A DNA stretch of 64,000 bases from an uncultured Clostridia bacterium (GCA_934463115.1 CAKSIN010000010.1:1-64000); one strand, 5' to 3'. Shown: positions 1-8,157, counted from the first letter of the stretch. Notes: a model not told the origin generated them from the letters alone. Translations and numbers: made by a program.

Positions 1-240
1 ATCCTCAAGGTAATTCGATGACTTCGTGTTAGCCTTATCATCTAAAAACCAATGTACCGCATTTTCATCACCAGAAGTTAATACGTGTATTCCCAATGGC
101 TTAAATCTTGCAGATTCTTTTGTTATAAGAACGCCTGTGCGTTCTGTTCCTCGTACCTTGCTATGTAACCACTCTTTGGCTTTCTTCATGTCCCTTGTCA
201 ATACAATGGGATATCTGTCCTTTATTTCAATATTTCCAAA
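1..240 (-). pseudogene. DUF2075 helicase-domain remnant, cut by window edge
   Basis: Read on the minus strand, the frame that runs off the left edge encodes segments such as RYPIVLTRDMKKAKEW, KVRGTERTGVLITK and a final NYLED. These match from memory the C-terminal part of DUF2075 DNA/RNA-helicase-like proteins. The frame overlaps the end of the fic gene by about 20 bases. It has stop codons just upstream, inside fic, and no credible start before an internal Met. It is therefore most likely a 5'-truncated remnant left by recombination beside fic. A functional protein made by translational coupling from fic cannot be excluded, because the rest lies outside the window. Confidence 0.55.
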
Positions 241-1139
241 TACTGTCCCATTCGTTCTATTACATATCCTGCAATCAATTCTATCATAGGTTCGGCATTG
301 TTATTTTTATAAAACTCATCGAATGCGGCGTAATATGTTTTTCTATCGGCAAACTTCACATTGATTGCGGGGTAGCCGTTTTGGATAAGGTCAAGGTTCA
401 AGAGCAGTCTTCCCGTTCTGCCGTTACCGTCAATAAAGGGATGAATGCCTTCAAATTCGAGATGAAACCGTGCGATTCTCTCTATTGGGTGCATTTTCTT
501 TTTGCGCTTTTCGTTCTCGACGAGAAGTTCAGTCATTTTAGGTTCAATCATATACGGCTGAACAGTGTCGGTATATGCACCCATAATGGTTACGGGAATT
601 TTGCGGAACACGCCTTTATCCTCGGGTCTGTTCATCAGCACAAGAGCATGGATATTTTTGATAACCGTTTCGCTGATTTTCGTATCTTTTGCAATATCCT
701 CGATGTACAAAAATGCGTCTCTGTGACCGACTGCTTCGAGGTGGTCTTTCAGCGGTTTTTGGTCAATTGTCATACCTTCCAAAACCATTGCCGTTTCTTT
801 TAATGTAAGAGTGTTGCCCTCGATTGCGTTTGAATTATAGGTGAAGTCCACCATAAATTCATCACGCAATCTTTCTGCCTCGCCTTGCGTAAGCGGACGC
901 TTTTTGTCAAGCTCTGCTTTTAATGCGTCGATTTTCAATAGCAGGGGAGATAACTCCTTTGACATTTTTATTCCTTTTAGAGTTCTTGCGTCAACGGGTT
1001 TTGGTGCGTTTTCGGGAATCATATATAATTTGCCCTTTTGAATAACGCCGTCTATTCTGTTTTGAGCGCATAAAAGTCTGACTCTGCGCGGTGAGAGTCC
1101 CCACTTTTCTGCCGCTTGCGAAACTTTAATATATTCCAT
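222..1139 (-). CDS. Fic family protein (predicted AMP-transferase)
   Basis: Fic proteins transfer AMP (or a related nucleotide group) to hydroxyl side chains of target proteins. The catalytic loop HPFIDGNGRTGR is at about residues 234-245, with the catalytic His and the phosphate-binding Asn/Arg all present. The segment SNAIEGN near residue 101 is the usual N-terminal Fic_N element. The first 50 residues (EKWGLSPRRVRLLCAQ) look like a MerR-type helix-turn-helix, so it belongs to the Fic group with an N-terminal DNA-binding module. The Met at 1139 is chosen because AGAGG lies 7 bases upstream; two earlier Mets overlap that site. Target and physiological role are unknown; many such genes sit in accessory or toxin-like loci, as here. 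Confidence 0.88.
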   Translation of the reverse strand: MEYIKVSQAAEKWGLSPRRVRLLCAQNRIDGVIQKGKLYMIPENAPKPVDARTLKGIKMSKELSPLLLKIDALKAELDKKRPLTQGEAERLRDEFMVDFTYNSNAIEGNTLTLKETAMVLEGMTIDQKPLKDHLEAVGHRDAFLYIEDIAKDTKISETVIKNIHALVLMNRPEDKGVFRKIPVTIMGAYTDTVQPYMIEPKMTELLVENEKRKKKMHPIERIARFHLEFEGIHPFIDGNGRTGRLLLNLDLIQNGYPAINVKFADRKTYYAAFDEFYKNNNAEPMIELIAGYVIERMGQYLEILK

Positions 1140-1402
1140 AATCATACCTCTTTCAGGTTGTTGTGTATAGTATATCACATTTCGGGAATAAAATCAACAC
1201 TAATTACAAAAATAATTGCTTTGTATTATTCCTATAATAACCAAGATAACAAAATTTCCGCATATGCAATTTTTTGAAAGTGTTTAGCAAGTTTTTGTTT
1301 TATCATTTTTAAACATCCGTAACAAAAATGCGGTAAATCCCTATAAAAATCTAATAATTTGCGTAATATTTATGCTATCCGTAAAAAAAATACAGAAATT
1401 GC

Positions 1403-1431
1403 TTGACAAATATTAATAGATATGGTATTAT
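1403..1431 (+). promoter_or_regulatory. SigA-type promoter of the AAA ATPase gene
   Basis: TTGACA at 1403-1408 and TATTAT at 1426-1431, separated by 17 bases, 23 bases ahead of the start codon. The rest of the interval 1140-1402 is AT-rich and shows nothing else I can support. Confidence 0.75.
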
Positions 1432-1454
1432 CATTATAGAAAGGAGTTTTGGAC

Positions 1455-2570
1455 ATGCTTAAAAAGTTTCAGGTTGAAAATTACAGGGGATTTAAAAATA
1501 CCCTTTTATGGGACTTATCGGACACTCGCGATTATGGCTTTCGTAAAAAATTAGTTGATAATAAGATTGCTAAGAAGTCCGTCGTTTTCGGTAAAAACGG
1601 TTCGGGAAAATCAAGCTTGTGTACCGCCGTTGTTGATATAACCGCCCACTTGCTTGACGCAGAAAAAGATGATATTCCTCAACACTTATATACATATGTC
1701 GGAAACGAAGACAAATTTGCGACATTTACATATGTTTTTCAGTTCGGTAAAGATGAGGTTATATATACTTATTGTAAGGCTAATTTAACAACTTTATTGC
1801 TTGAAGCAATAGCTGTAAACGGCAAAAAAATGCTTGTTCATAATTTTATAGATGAAAAGGACAATTTTATAAGAATTCCCGGTGCGGAAAATCTAAGAAC
1901 GAAAGGTCTCCAAAAACAATTATCGGTTGTTAAGTATATCTATAACAATACTATACAAGACGAAAATTCGATTATAAGCAAAATTATGAAGTTTGTAAGC
2001 GGAATGTTATATTTCAGGAGTTTAAGAGACGCCAATAAATATATTGGTTATAAACTCGGAAGCGAAAAATTAAATGAGATTATTCTTAACAATGGCAGAT
2101 TGGATGATTTTAACGCATTTATTAATGATATGGGACTCAATTACACGCTTGTACCGCTGAAACTAATGAGCGGTGCACTTACAATCGGCGCTAAATTTGA
2201 AAACGATAATGTTGTCGAGTTTGAGTCTATAGCCTCCTCCGGCACCAGAACCCTTATGTTGTTTTATTGCTGGTTTATAGAATTTGACAAACTTACCTTT
2301 CTTGTAATAGATGAATTTGACGCATATTATCACCATGAACTTTCTGAAAAAATCCTTTCAATAATTCAGAGTTTTGACAATATGCAATCTATGGTTACAA
2401 CACACAATGTAACATTATTGCACACCGATTGTACAAGACCTGATTGTGCTTATGTGATTGAAAACGGAAACATTAACAATTTATGCAGCCTTACAAAACG
2501 GGAATTAAGAGAGGCGCACAATATAGAAAAATTATATCGTGCCAATGAGTTTGAAAAGGGCAAAGAATAA
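1455..2570 (+). CDS. AAA family ATPase (AAA15/OLD-like, SMC-type head)
   Basis: A predicted ATPase of the AbiL/OLD-like group. It opens with LKKFQVENYRGFK, the usual first strand of these SMC-like heads, then a Walker A box VVFGKNGSGKSSL near residues 44-56. The segment FLVIDEFDAYYHHELS near residue 282 is the Walker B/signature region, and TTHNVTLL is the switch histidine area. The 371 residues leave little beyond the ATPase core, with no TOPRIM nuclease domain visible. ATG 1455 has AAGGAG 8 bases upstream; an in-frame TTG at 1449 is too close to it. Such stand-alone ATPases are common in defence islands, and the AT-rich surroundings with Fic and toxin genes fit that, but no partner gene identifies a named system. 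Confidence 0.8.
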   Translation: MLKKFQVENYRGFKNTLLWDLSDTRDYGFRKKLVDNKIAKKSVVFGKNGSGKSSLCTAVVDITAHLLDAEKDDIPQHLYTYVGNEDKFATFTYVFQFGKDEVIYTYCKANLTTLLLEAIAVNGKKMLVHNFIDEKDNFIRIPGAENLRTKGLQKQLSVVKYIYNNTIQDENSIISKIMKFVSGMLYFRSLRDANKYIGYKLGSEKLNEIILNNGRLDDFNAFINDMGLNYTLVPLKLMSGALTIGAKFENDNVVEFESIASSGTRTLMLFYCWFIEFDKLTFLVIDEFDAYYHHELSEKILSIIQSFDNMQSMVTTHNVTLLHTDCTRPDCAYVIENGNINNLCSLTKRELREAHNIEKLYRANEFEKGKE

Positions 2571-2672
2571 TTTAAAAAATTTGGTAAAGGGGTGATGTCA
2601 ATTGATTGTTTTGGGCAAAAAGAAAAAACACATTAGAAAAACTGTTGGCGCAGTTTAACAATGTGTTTCATC

Positions 2673-2725
2673 ACGGATATGCTAAACGCATACCTGTCTG
2701 AACAAGTATAGTTTAGCATATCCGT
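2673..2725. repeat. 15-bp perfect inverted repeat (hairpin)
   Basis: ACGGATATGCTAAAC at 2673-2687 pairs perfectly with 2711-2725; the 23-base loop has an additional inner ATAC/GTAT pair. There is no U-run, so it is not a classic terminator. It lies between the ATPase and DUF4417 genes and may be an mRNA-processing or recombination site. Confidence 0.6.
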
Positions 2726-2801
2726 AAACAAAAATCAAGACTTTGAAGGAAATTTTTTATGATTTCTACGATTTTTTATGTTTACGGAGGTAATATACTT
2801 T

Positions 2802-3467
2802 ATGACAGATGTACAATTTAATAACAATTATGATGTGTTTCATTCGTTTTTGGTAGAAAAAGCCGACTATGATGGTTATTTTGAGTTGCCTAAAATTAGA
2901 ACAAGCAGTCAATTGCCTGACAGAGTTATAACATTTTCAAAGGCAATGGCAAGAACATGGAATGATTTTGACTGTTGGGTTATGTTTTATGAGCATGATG
3001 TGAATTTTGAACGCTTATGGCATAACCCCAAACAGTACCTTGCGAAACTCAAAAAGTTTAAGGGCATCATTTCGCCGGACTTCAGCTTGTATCGAAATAT
3101 GCCGCTTTGTATGCAAATGTGGAATACATATAGAGGCAGAGCAATAGCCGTTTGGCTGCAGAATAACGGAGTTGAAATTATACCTAATGTGAGGTTCAAT
3201 GATGAACGTACATACGAATTTTGCTTTGACGGAATTGAAAAATTCAAAACTGTTGCGGTAGGTACTCATGGTTGTATAAAAAACAGGATTGATAAGGATT
3301 ATTTCAAAGACGGGCTTGCGGAAATAGTTAGAAGGCTATCGCCGAGAACAATTATTGTGTATGGCGCTGCACCTGATGATATTTTTAAGAAGTACCGGGA
3401 TGCGAGCATAAATATAATGCCTTTTGAAAGCGAATTTTCAAAATCCAGAAAGCAGGTGACTGCTTAA
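2802..3467 (+). CDS. DUF4417 domain-containing protein
   Basis: Nearly the whole 221-residue protein is the DUF4417 domain: the segments FKGIISPDFSLYRNMPL, GVEIIPNVRFNDERTYEFC and TIIVYGAAPDDIFKKY are typical of the family as I recall it. Members are scattered in phage and accessory regions and have no established biochemical function. The stop codon overlaps the ATG of the next gene (TAATG), so the two are translationally coupled and probably act together. The start at 2802 follows CGGAGG with a rather long 11-base gap; the earlier in-frame ATG at 2778 lies upstream of that ribosome site. Confidence 0.75.
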   Translation: MTDVQFNNNYDVFHSFLVEKADYDGYFELPKIRTSSQLPDRVITFSKAMARTWNDFDCWVMFYEHDVNFERLWHNPKQYLAKLKKFKGIISPDFSLYRNMPLCMQMWNTYRGRAIAVWLQNNGVEIIPNVRFNDERTYEFCFDGIEKFKTVAVGTHGCIKNRIDKDYFKDGLAEIVRRLSPRTIIVYGAAPDDIFKKYRDASINIMPFESEFSKSRKQVTA

Positions 3468-3473
3468 TGGGTG
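3444..3473 (+). repeat. 30-bp direct repeat, left copy (stop/SD/start junction)
   Basis: Matches 4047-4076 at 28 of 30 positions. This copy contains the end of the DUF4417 gene, the AGGTGA ribosome site and the toxin ATG. The pair flanks the toxin and immunity genes. Confidence 0.85.
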
Positions 3474-3745
3474 CAGGTGCAGGTGGTAATTTCGGAAATA
3501 CAAGGGGGAGTAAAAGTATTAAATATCCCGGTAACGATCCATCAATATCGCCCGGTAAAGATTTTGAATGGCGCGGAAAAACCGATCCAAAGGGTGGTAA
3601 AGGTAACTGGTATAACCCCAAAACCGGAGAAAAATGGAATTCGGATTTAAATCACGGAGATCCTATCGGTCCTCATTGGGATTATATTGATTCAAATGGC
3701 AATAAATATAGAGTTTTCCCCGATGGGCGCTTAGAGAAAAAATAA
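3467..3745 (+). CDS. small polymorphic toxin type 37-like protein
   Basis: A 92-residue protein with a Gly-rich start (MGAGAGGNFG) followed by a domain resembling bacterial toxin 37: FEWRGKTDPKGGKGNWYNP, then DPIGPHWDYIDSNGNKYR and FPDGRLE. In larger polymorphic toxins this module is the C-terminal effector and is thought to be nucleolytic; here it stands alone without a delivery domain or signal peptide. The ATG overlaps the DUF4417 stop and has AGGTGA 7 bases upstream. The next gene has the position expected of an immunity protein. Family assignment is from memory; the activity is inference. Confidence 0.65.
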   Translation: MGAGAGGNFGNTRGSKSIKYPGNDPSISPGKDFEWRGKTDPKGGKGNWYNPKTGEKWNSDLNHGDPIGPHWDYIDSNGNKYRVFPDGRLEKK

Positions 3746-3761
3746 TTTGGAGGTAATTATG

Positions 3762-4019
3762 ATGAATAAAAACGATTGGCGATTAACAAATCAAATGAAT
3801 TATTTGTTTCAAAAAACACTTATAAAGAAACACTATCAACCGTTTCGCAAAGGTTGGGAGCACGATCATTGCGAGTTTTGCGGAACTCGAATAGACTCTT
3901 CGCTGACATTTGCTTATGCAACAGAAGATGATTATCATTGGATTTGTGAAGAATGTTATCAAGATTTTAAGGAAATGTTTCAATGGAAAGTAATTGATAA
4001 GATAACATCAAAAGAATAG
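3762..4019 (+). CDS. putative immunity protein with zinc-ribbon-like Cys pairs
   Basis: An 85-residue protein with two CxxC pairs, HCEFCGTR and WICEECYQDF, suggesting a small zinc-binding fold. The pattern WRLTNQMNYLF ... WICEECYQDFKEMFQWK recalls a widespread family of small uncharacterised proteins often found next to toxin genes. It directly follows the type-37 toxin, and both lie between the 30-bp direct repeats, so a cognate immunity role is the simplest reading but is not shown. The ribosome site TGGAGG precedes tandem ATGs at 3759 and 3762; 3762 is preferred on spacing. Confidence 0.6.
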   Translation: MNKNDWRLTNQMNYLFQKTLIKKHYQPFRKGWEHDHCEFCGTRIDSSLTFAYATEDDYHWICEECYQDFKEMFQWKVIDKITSKE

Positions 4020-4029
4020 AAGGATAATT

Positions 4030-4063
4030 GTCACCTGCTTTCCGGATCCGGAAAGCAGGTGAC
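4030..4063. repeat. 34-bp perfect palindrome
   Basis: Bases 4030-4046 (GTCACCTGCTTTCCGGA) are the exact reverse complement of 4047-4063, with no loop. The right arm is part of the 30-bp direct repeat also found at 3444-3473, so the palindrome probably arose by inverted duplication of that junction. No U-run follows, so a terminator role is unlikely. Confidence 0.9.
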
Positions 4064-4076
4064 TGCTTAATAGGTG
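4047..4076 (+). repeat. 30-bp direct repeat, right copy with dead start codon
   Basis: Repeats the DUF4417/toxin junction of 3444-3473 with two changes. One converts the toxin ATG to ATA, and the frame then stops after three codons. It looks like the stump of a second toxin gene. Confidence 0.8.
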
Positions 4077-4092
4077 TGTGAATTTTTAATAT

Positions 4093-4180
4093 TACGCCAC
4101 TTCTATATAAAAAGTTTCTGTCTTGTTACAACCGTATGTACAGTGGTGTGAGAGAGGAGAAATTCATTAACGGTAGTTTC
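4093..4180 (+). other. possible group II intron 3'-end remnant
   Basis: The stretch around ACCGTATGTACAGTGGTGTG at 4130-4149 followed by a hairpin (GGAGAAATT to AGTTTCGCC, about 4155-4182) resembles, from memory, the sequence between the reverse-transcriptase ORF and the 3' end of bacterial group II introns. No intron-encoded protein or 5' end is present in the window. Weak evidence. Confidence 0.25.
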
Positions 4181-4290
4181 GCCTCAATTGCAGAAAAAAC
4201 GACGGATAGTTCAAGTTTCAACAATAAGGGATAATTGTCTTGACAACAGTGCGCATGTGACTTTAAAATATAATTGGATTATAGGTGAGA

Positions 4291-5036
4291 ATCAAATTTC
4301 CATTCCGTCTCATGGCTATGGGAACGCGCAGGGACTTGTTATCACTTACAAAATCATTCATTGTGTGCCGCCGAAAGGGCGCGAATCTATCGCGCCGCGG
4401 TTCGGCTAAAATCGACAACACAATAGGAAATAAGATTATATGTGCCGCCGATTTTGCACTATGAATGATTTTGCTCGTGAACGCGTCCGCCGCACAACCC
4501 CAAGGCCGAACGTCGGAACGAAAATTTTCCGCGGTAAGGATGTTTGTTTACTTGTAGCTGGTTAGTTGTAAGCTAAACTTTTGCGCCGTTGACAACCGCA
4601 ATTGTTTGATATACTTTGTATATCAAATTTCCATTCCGTCTCACGGCTATGGGAACGCGTAGGGGGCTTGTTATCACTTACAAAATCATTTATTGCATGC
4701 CGCCGAAAGGGCGCGAATCTATCGCACCGCGGTTCGGCTAAAATCGACAACACAATAGGAAATAAGATTATATGTGCCGCCGATTTTGCACTATGAATGA
4801 TTTTGCTCGTGAACGCGTCCGCCGCACAACCCCAAGGCCGAACGTCGGAACGAAAATTTTCCGCGGTAAGGATGTTTGTTTACTTGTAGCTGGTTAGTTG
4901 TAAGCTAAACTTTTGCGCCGTTGGCAACCGCAATTGTTTGATATACTCTGTATATCAAAATTCCATTCCCTCTCATGACGGTGAGAGCATGCGGGACAAA
5001 TCGCGACTTAGAAAATAATTATTGCGTGCCGAAACC
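4291..5036 (+). repeat. tandem ~332-bp structured repeats (two full, one decayed)
   Basis: Unit 1 (about 4291-4621) and unit 2 (about 4622-4953) are nearly identical; a third copy starts at 4954 and decays by about 5036. Each full unit has an outer stem (CAAAATCATTCAT at 4349-4361 with ATGAATGATTTTG at 4461-4473 in unit 1) enclosing two hairpins, one GC-rich (GGCGCGA/TCGCGCC) and one AAAATCG/CGATTTT. Each junction carries a 10-bp stem, TTTGATATAC/GTATATCAAA (4605-4627). No ORF of convincing length or codon use is present. It is non-coding: a structured RNA, a non-autonomous element or a satellite-like expansion upstream of the GH112 gene. Confidence 0.8.
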
Positions 5037-5084
5037 GATTTAAAAATCACCTGATACATCAAATTACATACGGAGGTTACATAC

Positions 5085-7223
5085 ATGAAGAATACAAAAG
5101 GTTCATTTACGCTGCCCGGTGAAAGCGGCTACGAAGATCTCACACTTAAGCTTGCGGAGAAGTGGGGAGCGGATGTAATCCGCGACAGTGACGGTACGGA
5201 GCTGTCGCCGGAGATAGTTGATGCCGGATACGGAATATATTCCACAATATGTATTATCCGAAACCACAACGATTGGGCAAAAAAGAATCCCGACAAGCTC
5301 CAGCAGACATTTCTTATTTCAGAGCCGGTGGTAGCTGAGAATACAACCGTAACGGTAAACCTTATGGACGGATATTTCAGCGAGCAGTTTTCGCTGAATG
5401 ATTCCGACGAGTCGGTTGCGCTCTGGCAGGTGTTCGACAGAACGACAGGCGAAGAAGTATGCGGCTGGGAATACAGCAGCGACGCGGTGGTAATAAACGA
5501 CGCGATACCGTTTCACAAATATACGGTAAATTTTTTGGCATATCGCATTTGGGAAGAAATATCAATGTACAATCATGTAACGAACAACTGGAACACCGAG
5601 CACATGATGCAGATTGATCCCGTCTATCCCGAAACACAGGAATACATGATGTCGTGGATGCGCAGCTGGTGTGAGTCGCATCCGAAAACAACCGTTGTAC
5701 GTTTTACATCCATGTTCTATAATTTTGTGTGGATATGGAGTTCATATGCCAAAAAACGCGAAGTTTTTTCGGATTGGGGTTCCTACGATTTTACCGTAAG
5801 CCCGAAAATGCTTGATGATTTCGGCAAAAAATATGGATATAACCTGACATCGGAGGACTTTATAAACGGCGGAAACAGGCATGCAACGCATTGCGCGTGC
5901 CCGAAGCGCATTCTTGATTACATGGAGTTTGTAAACAGTTTTGTAATTGAGTTTGGAAAAAAGCTGGTTGATATCGTTCATTCCTACGGGAAAAAAGCAT
6001 ATGTGTTTTACGATGACAGCTGGGTTGGTGTGGAACCGTGGGGAAAGAGATTCGGCGAATTCGGATTTGACGGACTCATCAAATGTGTGTACAATGCATT
6101 TGAAGCAAGACTGTGCGCCGGTGTGAAAGATGTGGATACACACGAGATACGTCTGCATCCGTATCTGTTCCCGGTTGGTCTCGGCGGCGCTCCCACATTT
6201 GCACCCGGCGGCAATCCCACGGCAGATGCCAAATCATATTGGAAAGACGTTCGCCGTGCACTTCTGCGCGACAGGATAGACAGAATCGGTCTTGGAGGAT
6301 ATTTGTCGCTCACATTGCCGTTCCCGGATTTTAACGACTATATCGAAAAAATTGCGGACGAATTCCGCGCGATAAAGGATTTGCATATATCGGGCAAACC
6401 GTATGTAAAAAAACCACGCGTTGCCGTTTTGACATTTTGGGGAAAGCTGCGTTCGTGGATATGCTCCGGTCACTATAACGACAACCCGGCAGTTTGCCTT
6501 ATTGATATAATCGAAGCGCTTGCCGGAATGCCTCTGGATATTGAGTTTATCAGCTTTGATGATTTGCTCGGCGGCGCGCTTGATAATTTTGACGTTGTGA
6601 TAAATGCCGGAGCGGCAGGTACCGCATGGTCGGGCGCAAAGGAATGGGAAAATCCCGATGTAACCACTGCCATAACCGAATGGGTATACGGCGGCGGAGT
6701 GTTCCTTGGTGTCAACGAACCGTCGGCAGTATGTGCGGGTTCCGAATTCAGAATGTCACATGTGCTGGGGGTTGATTACTGCGGTGTCGACAAGCTGTGT
6801 CACGGGAAGTTCGGATTTGACGTATCCGAATCCGATTCGGTGCTCGATTCAACGACTCTTTCGGGCAAGGATGATATTTATATTATATCAGACAAAACAA
6901 AGGTACTTCTTGCCGACGGCGAGAAACCCGTTATCACGCGCAATGATTTCGGAAAAGGTGTAGGACTGTATATGTCGTCGTTTAAGCATGGCGATATTAA
7001 CAACCGCACACTTCTCAATCTTATTTTGGAGAGCTGCGGCGATACTTCAGCGGAATATCTCACGGACAATCCGCACACAGAGTGCGGATATTATCCGAAT
7101 GGCGGATTCCTTGTGGTAATAAACAACAGTGCCGACAGTCAGACAACAACCGTCAAAACACAATACGGTGACAAAACGGTTACGCTTGACGGCTATGACG
7201 CAAAAATAATGAATATTAAGTAA
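5085..7223 (+). CDS. GH112 1,3-beta-galactosyl-N-acetylhexosamine / galactosyl-rhamnose phosphorylase
   Basis: A cytoplasmic phosphorylase that splits galacto-N-biose, lacto-N-biose or beta-1,4-galactosyl-L-rhamnose with phosphate to give galactose-1-phosphate. The 712 residues match the full family length and there is no signal peptide. The region FYDDSWVGVEPWG near residues 308-320 corresponds to the segment holding the catalytic acid Asp, in a TIM-barrel domain, followed by a beta-rich C-terminal part. The three known specificities cannot be told apart by eye. GGAGG precedes the ATG. No transporter or galactose-pathway genes lie beside it; it is a single-gene unit with its own terminator, preceded by the tandem structured repeats. 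Confidence 0.85.
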   Translation: MKNTKGSFTLPGESGYEDLTLKLAEKWGADVIRDSDGTELSPEIVDAGYGIYSTICIIRNHNDWAKKNPDKLQQTFLISEPVVAENTTVTVNLMDGYFSEQFSLNDSDESVALWQVFDRTTGEEVCGWEYSSDAVVINDAIPFHKYTVNFLAYRIWEEISMYNHVTNNWNTEHMMQIDPVYPETQEYMMSWMRSWCESHPKTTVVRFTSMFYNFVWIWSSYAKKREVFSDWGSYDFTVSPKMLDDFGKKYGYNLTSEDFINGGNRHATHCACPKRILDYMEFVNSFVIEFGKKLVDIVHSYGKKAYVFYDDSWVGVEPWGKRFGEFGFDGLIKCVYNAFEARLCAGVKDVDTHEIRLHPYLFPVGLGGAPTFAPGGNPTADAKSYWKDVRRALLRDRIDRIGLGGYLSLTLPFPDFNDYIEKIADEFRAIKDLHISGKPYVKKPRVAVLTFWGKLRSWICSGHYNDNPAVCLIDIIEALAGMPLDIEFISFDDLLGGALDNFDVVINAGAAGTAWSGAKEWENPDVTTAITEWVYGGGVFLGVNEPSAVCAGSEFRMSHVLGVDYCGVDKLCHGKFGFDVSESDSVLDSTTLSGKDDIYIISDKTKVLLADGEKPVITRNDFGKGVGLYMSSFKHGDINNRTLLNLILESCGDTSAEYLTDNPHTECGYYPNGGFLVVINNSADSQTTTVKTQYGDKTVTLDGYDAKIMNIK

Positions 7224-7231
7224 TTTTGGGC

Positions 7232-7270
7232 AAAAAGAAAAACCGTCGGACAAAGACGGTTTTTCTTTTT
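7232..7270 (+). terminator. rho-independent terminator of the GH112 gene
   Basis: A 16-bp perfect stem (7232-7247 with 7255-7270) with loop GGACAAA, ending in a T-rich tract. The A-rich left side also makes it usable from the opposite strand for sigH. Bases 7274-7420 hold nothing else I can support. Confidence 0.9.
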
Positions 7271-7420
7271 CCTTTAAAAGGAGGGAAAATTGAAAAAAGT
7301 TTGTTTGTTGTGGTATGTATATATAATAGCATATTTTCCCTGTTTTGGCAATATTTCAATTGACGAAATATACGAAAATCAATCATCATTTTTGTGCACA
7401 AATCACAAAAATAGTGATTT

Positions 7421-8050
7421 TTACAATATTCCGTCGGACTCGGAAGCTATTTTTTCTATTTTCTTTTTGATTCTTTGCAGGGCATTGTCTATGGATTTTT
7501 CCGATTTACCCAGTTCGGCAGCTATTACACAGTATCGTTTCCCGGCAAGATATTTCCTGAGAACGCATGTTTCGTATTTGCTGAGCGACGCAATAAGCCT
7601 GTTTTCCAAAAAGTCGGAACGCTCACGGTTTATCATTATCTCCTCGGGATCAAACTTGTGCTGTTCGGCAAGCGAATCGAGAAGTGTGCTGTCGCTGTCA
7701 TCTCCGAAAGAACTTTTGCTGAGTGATATATACGAATTGAGCGGTATGTGCTTTTGACGTGTCGCGGTTTTTATTGCGCTTATTATCTGTCGGGTAATGC
7801 ACAGTCCGGCAAATGAGCGAAATGTTGCGCCGCTGCCCGGTTTGTAATCGCGCACCGCTTTGTACAGACCTATCATACCCTCCTGAATAATATCTTCTCT
7901 GTCGGCTCCTATCAAAAAGTATGTCCGCGCCTTTGCGCGCACAAAGTTTCGGTATTTATCAAATATATAGTCAACCGCCCCGGAATCTTTGTCGGGAACG
8001 AGGGAGAGTATTTCTTCATCAGACATTTTGTCAAAATCATATTTTTGCAT
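7421..8050 (-). CDS. sigH: RNA polymerase sporulation sigma factor SigH
   Basis: An alternative sigma-70 family factor that starts the sporulation programme. Region 2 is very well conserved: DYIFDKYRNFVRAKARTYFL, then GADREDIIQEGMIGLYKAV, a hallmark of SigH. The C-terminal part (YETCVLRKYLAGKRYCVIAA ... SIDNALQRIKKKI) is region 4 for the -35 element. About 209 residues, as usual for SigH. The ATG at 8050 is chosen with GGTGG just upstream; a GTG three codons earlier would sit inside that site. It is divergent from the spoIIIA operon across about 107 bases. Normally regulated by AbrB-type repression and its own product; no operator is evident here. Confidence 0.93.
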   Translation of the reverse strand: MQKYDFDKMSDEEILSLVPDKDSGAVDYIFDKYRNFVRAKARTYFLIGADREDIIQEGMIGLYKAVRDYKPGSGATFRSFAGLCITRQIISAIKTATRQKHIPLNSYISLSKSSFGDDSDSTLLDSLAEQHKFDPEEIMINRERSDFLENRLIASLSKYETCVLRKYLAGKRYCVIAAELGKSEKSIDNALQRIKKKIEKIASESDGIL

Positions 8051-8157
8051 TTGTACCACCGCCTGTTAAAATTTTATATTATAAAATCCGATTTGTCAAG
8101 AGTCGGCTTGTTCTATTTTTGAGACAACCTAATATACTTGTATTGTGAGGTGGTTCT

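Noticed and set aside
195..803. Plus-strand ORF of 202 codons opposite fic
   Set aside because: It lies wholly antisense to a clear Fic gene and has no ribosome site or family resemblance.
4188..4796. Short ORFs inside the tandem 332-bp repeats
   Set aside because: Both frames and strands are equally open or closed, the repeats differ by frame-breaking changes, and the sequence is dominated by stems.
4291..5036. CRISPR array
   Set aside because: The repeat period is about 332 bp with whole-unit identity and no short repeat/unique spacer alternation or cas genes; no CRISPR array was seen anywhere in the window.
7290..7757. Plus-strand ORF of 155 codons downstream of the GH112 terminator
   Set aside because: Most of it is antisense to sigH; a GGAGGG site before it is probably chance.
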